Assembly: GCA_024641025.1 (NCBI GenBank)
Contig: JAHEDW010000020.1
Span: forward strand, 1-38,834
DNA: 38,834 nucleotides
Source: Gallionella sp.
GTDB lineage: Bacteria > Pseudomonadota > Gammaproteobacteria > Burkholderiales > Gallionellaceae
Direction: 5' to 3'
This document shows positions 33,655-38,834 of the stretch, piece by piece. The position numbers and the translations under genes were made by a program. Position 1 is the stretch's first letter. Each line of letters starts with the position of its first letter. Below the pieces are notes generated by a model. The model did not search any database. It was not told where the DNA came from and was given only the letters and a program-made list of their open reading frames with translations.

Positions 33655-35304
33655 CTATGGCTTACTTTCGCTCAGTCGTCTATATTGCCGAGCCGCATCG
33701 TCAGCACTTGTATGATCACCCATTTCACGATAGGCCATCACTAATGCTGCCCAAGAATCCGGATGGTCCGGAAATCTATGAATTTCTTGCCGTGCCTCTT
33801 CAATCATTTGTTCCCATACTTGACTTCGTTCCAGCGCTGTCTCGGTAAACATATCTGCGCGCAAAAATAGCAAGCCAGATGGTTCCCTCACCACCAACCT
33901 CCAGTCGGTACTTTTTGCCAACCGCTCTACAAGCGGAATCATGCGCCCGGAGAACTTCATTACAGCGGGGGTGAATATCGCATTGATTCGGTAATAAGCA
34001 ACTTTGTTCTCCCATCCACTTTCTGCCAGAAAAATGGAATCGTGCAATTGTACGGCTCTGTTGGACTTGATATCGTGGCCATCCACGAACACGAGAAAAT
34101 GCGAACCCAAAGCCCATGCCAAATAACCACCGTAATCATAGAAATTCAGGACGTTCCCGCTGCTCATATGCTGCTTCAGGAAGAGCGCAGATTTTTCTGG
34201 GAACACGCCAGACGCGACACCGCTTCCCAACCGCCCCTGCAAGACCGGCAGTCCCAGCCAGACTACCAATACCGCTATCATGCAAAATTTCTGCACTTGC
34301 GTGGAAATCCTATCGGGGAACAATTTGAGGGCAAGATGCACCAGAGGCCCAAGCAAGACGAGAGCAAACAAGCCGATGTTGCGCGCATAAAGAAACGTCA
34401 GAAATCCATACAGTAAAAGCAAGATGGCGCCACTAATGATCCGTCTGTGCTGGACTAGCAAAGACAGAAAACCCAACGTCAACATGACAAGAAAACTGGA
34501 TGCATATTCGGTATCCATCACTGGCAGATATTCATTGATGTCTGCCCTCATGCTATCGCCTGAAAGCAAGGCAACGAAAGGAAGCATCACCTGTGTCCAG
34601 CCATAAGGATTGATACAGGCAATTGCCAGCGTTACCAAGACGACTGTAAGAAATGTGAAGGCGACCTTTAATCGCGTCAACCCAGAAGGTGGTGAGTAGC
34701 TCAATTCAATTGCGTAGGCACCCAGTGCCGGCAACAAAAGTAGCACGGAAGGATGCATCTGAATCAGCAAAAAGCCCACAATAGGAATGGTGATAAGCCA
34801 CCGCCAGTTTCCCTGATCGGCATACCTTTCCAGAGTAAACAAAGTGACGGCCATAGAAAGAAGCAGCATTGTTTCGGCCCGATAATTCATGCGCGCCGTG
34901 ATCCACCACGAGACGATCGCCAGCCCTAGAAGTGCAGCTGGATGAAATGTCTGCCGGTTATTGATCGCTGCCCTGTAGGCCAGCAAGAGTGTAAGGGCGC
35001 CGAGACACGCATTGAGCGCTGTCATGCCGCGGTAGCCGCCCAATGTATAGGCCCAGTAGTAAAGCAGTCCGAATCCCCATTCGATATAGGAAGCAGGCTC
35101 CCCCAGCAGCGGCAATAGATAGAACATGGTGTCCGGGATACGGCCTGTCGCGGCAATCTCCCTTCCGGGCACCATGTAGAACCATATGTCGTAGTCCTCA
35201 ATGGGCCGGCAAAAGAAGATGGCCAGTACAGCAAATAGTCCCGTTAAACTAAGTCCGAATAAAAGTGGCGTCCGGTTTTCAGGTGACCTCATGTCTTCCA
35301 CCAC
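33655..35304 (-). CDS. Large polytopic membrane protein with TPR-like tail
   Basis: The 549-residue protein has about 11 hydrophobic segments up to residue 350, beginning with a first helix and a periplasmic-type loop containing IEDYDIWFYMVPGREIAATG (two acidic residues then Trp, as in GT-C glycosyltransferases), followed by a soluble part and a C-terminal TPR-like unit (DSWAALVMAYREMGDHTSADDAARQYRRL). GT-C-type or related lipid-linked sugar transfer is possible but not proven. A start at the fifth codon (MRSPEN) is plausible. It diverges from the aldolase gene across 270 bases. Confidence 0.6.
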   Translation of the reverse strand: MVEDMRSPENRTPLLFGLSLTGLFAVLAIFFCRPIEDYDIWFYMVPGREIAATGRIPDTMFYLLPLLGEPASYIEWGFGLLYYWAYTLGGYRGMTALNACLGALTLLLAYRAAINNRQTFHPAALLGLAIVSWWITARMNYRAETMLLLSMAVTLFTLERYADQGNWRWLITIPIVGFLLIQMHPSVLLLLPALGAYAIELSYSPPSGLTRLKVAFTFLTVVLVTLAIACINPYGWTQVMLPFVALLSGDSMRADINEYLPVMDTEYASSFLVMLTLGFLSLLVQHRRIISGAILLLLYGFLTFLYARNIGLFALVLLGPLVHLALKLFPDRISTQVQKFCMIAVLVVWLGLPVLQGRLGSGVASGVFPEKSALFLKQHMSSGNVLNFYDYGGYLAWALGSHFLVFVDGHDIKSNRAVQLHDSIFLAESGWENKVAYYRINAIFTPAVMKFSGRMIPLVERLAKSTDWRLVVREPSGLLFLRADMFTETALERSQVWEQMIEEARQEIHRFPDHPDSWAALVMAYREMGDHTSADDAARQYRRLSESKP

Positions 35305-35573
35305 ACTACGCTCTCATGTATTGATCAGAATCGGGAACAAAAAACCGCAACCTCACAGCCACAAGTCTCAGTATCAAAGACCTGCGTATCTCGTCCAGTG
35401 TCTTTACCATTGTACCGACGAAAGCGACGATGCCTTCGTGTCACGCCTGCGCCGGTCAAGGGATAAAGACAGGAAGGTCGAGCTCCCGGCGCGAAGAATT
35501 ATACACAGCAGGGGTTTACTTGAATTCCAGGAGGAGTAGCATGAAAAACCTTCTCAGCACAAGGAGCGAGATC

Positions 35574-36623
<1,050 letters not shown>

Positions 36624-37117
36624 TTGCGACCGAGTTTTTCTTCCACCAAGTTTTCACCAACCTAAGATCGCCGCCGGTCGCCTACCACTCGGCGCACGCA
36701 CTTCCGAAGGCTGCAGGGAAGTCAACATTCCCCCACTTATTGAGGGCCACTTGAACCATGAAGTGATGCTGCTGGTCGCGTCGTGCATGTATCAGGCACG
36801 GATGTCCGAACAAAACCACGTAGAGTTTCCCAATTCTAGGCAAGCCGCTTGAAAGCGCACTTCGGGGTGCGTCGATTTCTTTTCGAGCCGCAAATTTTTT
36901 CGATGGCTCGACCTGTCGGGCATATGCAACCGTCGCGCTGGCGATGTAGCGGGTGCCCCTTTTCCAACAGTCTGCGGACTAGGACAAACACCGATGACAA
37001 AAACATGGATTGTCTTATTCAAAAAGTAGACATGCACTGATGTTCCGCACTTCTATCTAGGCAGAAAATTGCTACAAGAAAATTGCGATGCCAATTTCCA
37101 GATTAAGGAGAATTATC
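36624..37117. other. Intergenic region with three hairpins, possible structured RNA
   Basis: No supportable gene is seen in this 490-base region. Three consecutive hairpins lie between 36855 and 36958: GCGCAC/GTGCGT (36855-36872), a perfect 7-bp stem TCGAGCC/GGCTCGA (36883-36911), and GGGCA/TGCCC (36918-36958) enclosing CGTCGC/GCGATG. The last is followed by CTTTT. This could be a small RNA, a leader element for the downstream lipoprotein, or a terminator cluster. GATGTAGCGGGTGCC recalls part of c-di-GMP-I riboswitches, but the core motif is absent. Confidence 0.35.
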
Positions 37118-38437
37118 ATGAGTGAGTTCAATCATCTTGATGCCATCCATAAAGGATGGCAAAGTATGCTGTCATTGGCAGCGACAGTTGTCGTGTCTGC
37201 CGTCATAGCTTTTTCAGTCGCCAGTTGCGGTGGAGGTGGAGGTGGTTCGACTCCTACAGTAGCTGCACCAGGAGCACCGACTGCATTTACAGCGACAGGT
37301 GCCGAAAATCAAGTGTACCTGCAATGGTCGCCGCCGGCCGCATCACCCACTGCCGGCCTGCCGGACAGTTATGAGATCTACCACAGCGATACCGCAACCA
37401 CCGCAGCGACGATAGTCGCCCCGGCCAACTTTGTCACATCGATACCTGTAGTGACGGGAATGTTAACTTCATATACCGATATTGGATTGGCAGGAGGCAA
37501 TACCACTTGGTACTTTGTGGTCACCGCCAAGAACGCCGGCGGCGAGACGCCATCTTCTGTGGCAAGCGACAACGTTACCGGACCTCCCACCCCCGCAACC
37601 TATGGCAACAACTTTTCAGCAGCCCTGATCTTTGCAGACGATATCGGTATCACCAATCTGGCCCTTGATCCGGCAAAAAGCTGGGCAAACGGGACAGCAG
37701 ACGTGACGGTAATCGACTACAACACCGGGTTGCGCCCGCTGGCCGCCGAAGTTACAGCAATGCTGGCGCTGCCAACCCCCCAGACTACTCTGCCGTACCT
37801 GACTGTTACTTCCAAGATTGACCCTTCGTATTATGAGCAGAAGTCCATCAACACTTGGCAGGGAGAATGGGCCGCTGCAAACGGTGTGCAGCAAGATGTA
37901 AACGCGAAGTGGGGCGACAACCTGACCGGTACCGCCAGCCTCAGCTCAGGTGCCAAGATCAGGATCGAGATGGCCCTGACAAAGGACGTGAGCACGACAC
38001 CCATGACGGCCTACACGATGAAACTCCTGTCCGGCTCAGGAATAAATGAATTACAGGGAACCGACGGTGTAACCTACAATCCAACCACCGCCTTCGTCAT
38101 GGCAACCAATGCCCATCTCACGATTCATAAACTGGATGCCACCGACACTAAAATTCAACCTGCAGTTGACGACCAGGCGCTGTTTGATACGACAATCCCC
38201 GACGGGCTTAACAAACTGTCCGGAGAGATCCCTGTATCCGGCAATTTCACCTACGGCTACGTCTGGGATCCTTCAGCAACAGGTTCCAACGCCGGCAAGT
38301 ACAGGATCACCTTCTTGCTTGATACGACTTCGCAGCACGGAACCGGCAACCCGTCCAACCACACTTCGATTACATCGATCTCTAACGGGATGCAGATATC
38401 CCCAACCGAGGTCTACATCGACGTCACGTTGAAGTAG
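37118..38437 (+). CDS. Secreted FN3-domain lipoprotein
   Basis: The 439-residue protein begins at the ATG at 37118, with AAGGAGA eight bases upstream; the frame could begin at 37088. An N-terminal hydrophobic stretch ends in SVASCGG, a lipobox whose Cys becomes the lipid-bearing first residue, then a Gly run. A fibronectin type III-like domain follows (residues about 50-140: GAPTAFTATGAENQVYLQW, then SYEIYHSD and WYFVVTAKNAGGE). The remaining 300 residues are beta-rich with no recognised motif. It is probably exported to the outer membrane or cell surface; its function is unknown. Confidence 0.75.
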   Translation: MSEFNHLDAIHKGWQSMLSLAATVVVSAVIAFSVASCGGGGGGSTPTVAAPGAPTAFTATGAENQVYLQWSPPAASPTAGLPDSYEIYHSDTATTAATIVAPANFVTSIPVVTGMLTSYTDIGLAGGNTTWYFVVTAKNAGGETPSSVASDNVTGPPTPATYGNNFSAALIFADDIGITNLALDPAKSWANGTADVTVIDYNTGLRPLAAEVTAMLALPTPQTTLPYLTVTSKIDPSYYEQKSINTWQGEWAAANGVQQDVNAKWGDNLTGTASLSSGAKIRIEMALTKDVSTTPMTAYTMKLLSGSGINELQGTDGVTYNPTTAFVMATNAHLTIHKLDATDTKIQPAVDDQALFDTTIPDGLNKLSGEIPVSGNFTYGYVWDPSATGSNAGKYRITFLLDTTSQHGTGNPSNHTSITSISNGMQISPTEVYIDVTLK

Positions 38438-38452
38438 TCAATCCACGCCGAC

Positions 38453-38477
38453 CTGGAGGAGCCTCGGGCTCCTCCAG
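38453..38477 (+). terminator. Terminator after the FN3 lipoprotein gene
   Basis: A perfect 11-bp stem CTGGAGGAGCC/GGCTCCTCCAG with a TCG loop begins 15 bases past the stop and is followed by TTCATTT. It may also act leftward for the partial GNAT gene. Confidence 0.75.
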
Positions 38478-38533
38478 TTCATTTCAAGTTCCGAATGCTT
38501 CGGCAACGTCAGGTGAGTGCCTCAACCATAAGC

Positions 38534-38834
38534 TCAGGGCACTATCTTCTCCAGAATTTCGAACGTGAGGCAGGCCACCTTGGGGATTCCGTATCGTGGA
38601 TCTGTCGGGAATGGCCTTGTCTGGCCAGTGCGCCGGTATCCGAGCCGCTCGTAGTACGCGATTAACTCCTGACGCAGCGTAATGACCCAGATCTGCATGT
38701 TGACCGACTGCCATTCCGCACAGGCAACCCGCTCTACTTCGAGGATAAACTTCTTCCCTATCCCCTTTCCCTGCAGGCCAGGCCGCACCACCAGCATACC
38801 CATGTATGCCGTATCTTCATTCATCTTCTGTAGG
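38534..38834 (-). CDS. GNAT family N-acetyltransferase, partial
   Basis: This leftward ORF is open to the window edge (about 100 residues seen; the true start is outside). The GNAT motif A is GMLVVRPGLQGKGIGKKFI, where the R/Q-x-x-G-K-G loop binds acetyl-CoA pyrophosphate. The later ELIAYYERLGYRRTG block is motif B. The family transfers an acetyl group to an amine; the substrate is unknown. Confidence 0.85.
   Translation of the reverse strand, partial: LQKMNEDTAYMGMLVVRPGLQGKGIGKKFILEVERVACAEWQSVNMQIWVITLRQELIAYYERLGYRRTGQTRPFPTDPRYGIPKVACLTFEILEKIVP

Noticed and set aside
36850-36965. c-di-GMP-I riboswitch
   Set aside because: Only a short 3' piece looks similar; the conserved GACGCAAAGCC core and the enclosing stem are not found.

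Overview
The window looks like chromosomal DNA of a free-living Gram-negative betaproteobacterium, perhaps of the Nitrosomonadales/Gallionellaceae type. The clues are a complete System I cytochrome c maturation operon, sphaeroides-heme-protein and diheme cytochrome c genes, a TonB-dependent receptor, the neighbourhood gloB / methyltransferase / rnhA / dnaQ, and NnrS/hemerythrin genes. The genus is an inference; no rRNA gene is present.

Layout. 1-830: 3' end of a TonB-dependent receptor and a small secreted protein. 906-4870: a nitric-oxide / low-oxygen cluster with nnrS leftward and, diverging from it, hemerythrin, DUF2249, a polytopic NnrS-like protein and a SirB2-like protein. 5032-12005: leftward ccmABCDEFGHI, all nine genes intact and mostly overlapping. 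12194-14143: leftward lemA and two TPM-domain genes. 14273-17536: leftward HI0933-type flavoprotein, dnaQ, rnhA and a methyltransferase, facing rightward gloB at 17562.

18365-22362: a tRNA-Ser(GGA) gene used as an insertion site. A 1.1 kb segment bounded by 26-bp inverted repeats and carrying a toxin-antitoxin-like pair starts at the base after the tRNA CCA. Short copies of the tRNA 3' end recur at 19559 and 22318. The last copy is followed at once by a strong terminator, which I read as the tRNA's original terminator pushed about 3.9 kb downstream. Two transporter genes (AEC and MFS) lie between. No integrase or transposase is visible.

22377-25970: a predicted type 1 copper protein, a MazG-like pyrophosphohydrolase, and a damage-inducible operon (LexA-like repressor, UmuD, UmuC) with two tandem LexA-type boxes at its promoter. 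26026-28123: selD and mnmH head to head, enough to supply selenium to tRNA 2-selenouridine. 28173-30085: a DODA-type dioxygenase and a Tas-like aldo-keto reductase. 30204-31901: an electron-transfer operon with SHP cytochrome, a four-helix protein carrying four HxxLG/HxxMG motifs, and diheme cytochrome c. 31880-38834: VOC protein, purT, a large membrane protein with a TPR-like tail, class I fructose-bisphosphate aldolase, a structured 0.5 kb intergenic region, an FN3 lipoprotein and a partial GNAT acetyltransferase.

The ccm operon would mature the c-type cytochromes encoded at 30.2-31.9 kb. The strongest candidates for something not well described are the SHP / HxxLG protein / DHC operon and the inverted-repeat-bounded toxin-antitoxin segment at the tRNA-Ser 3' end.
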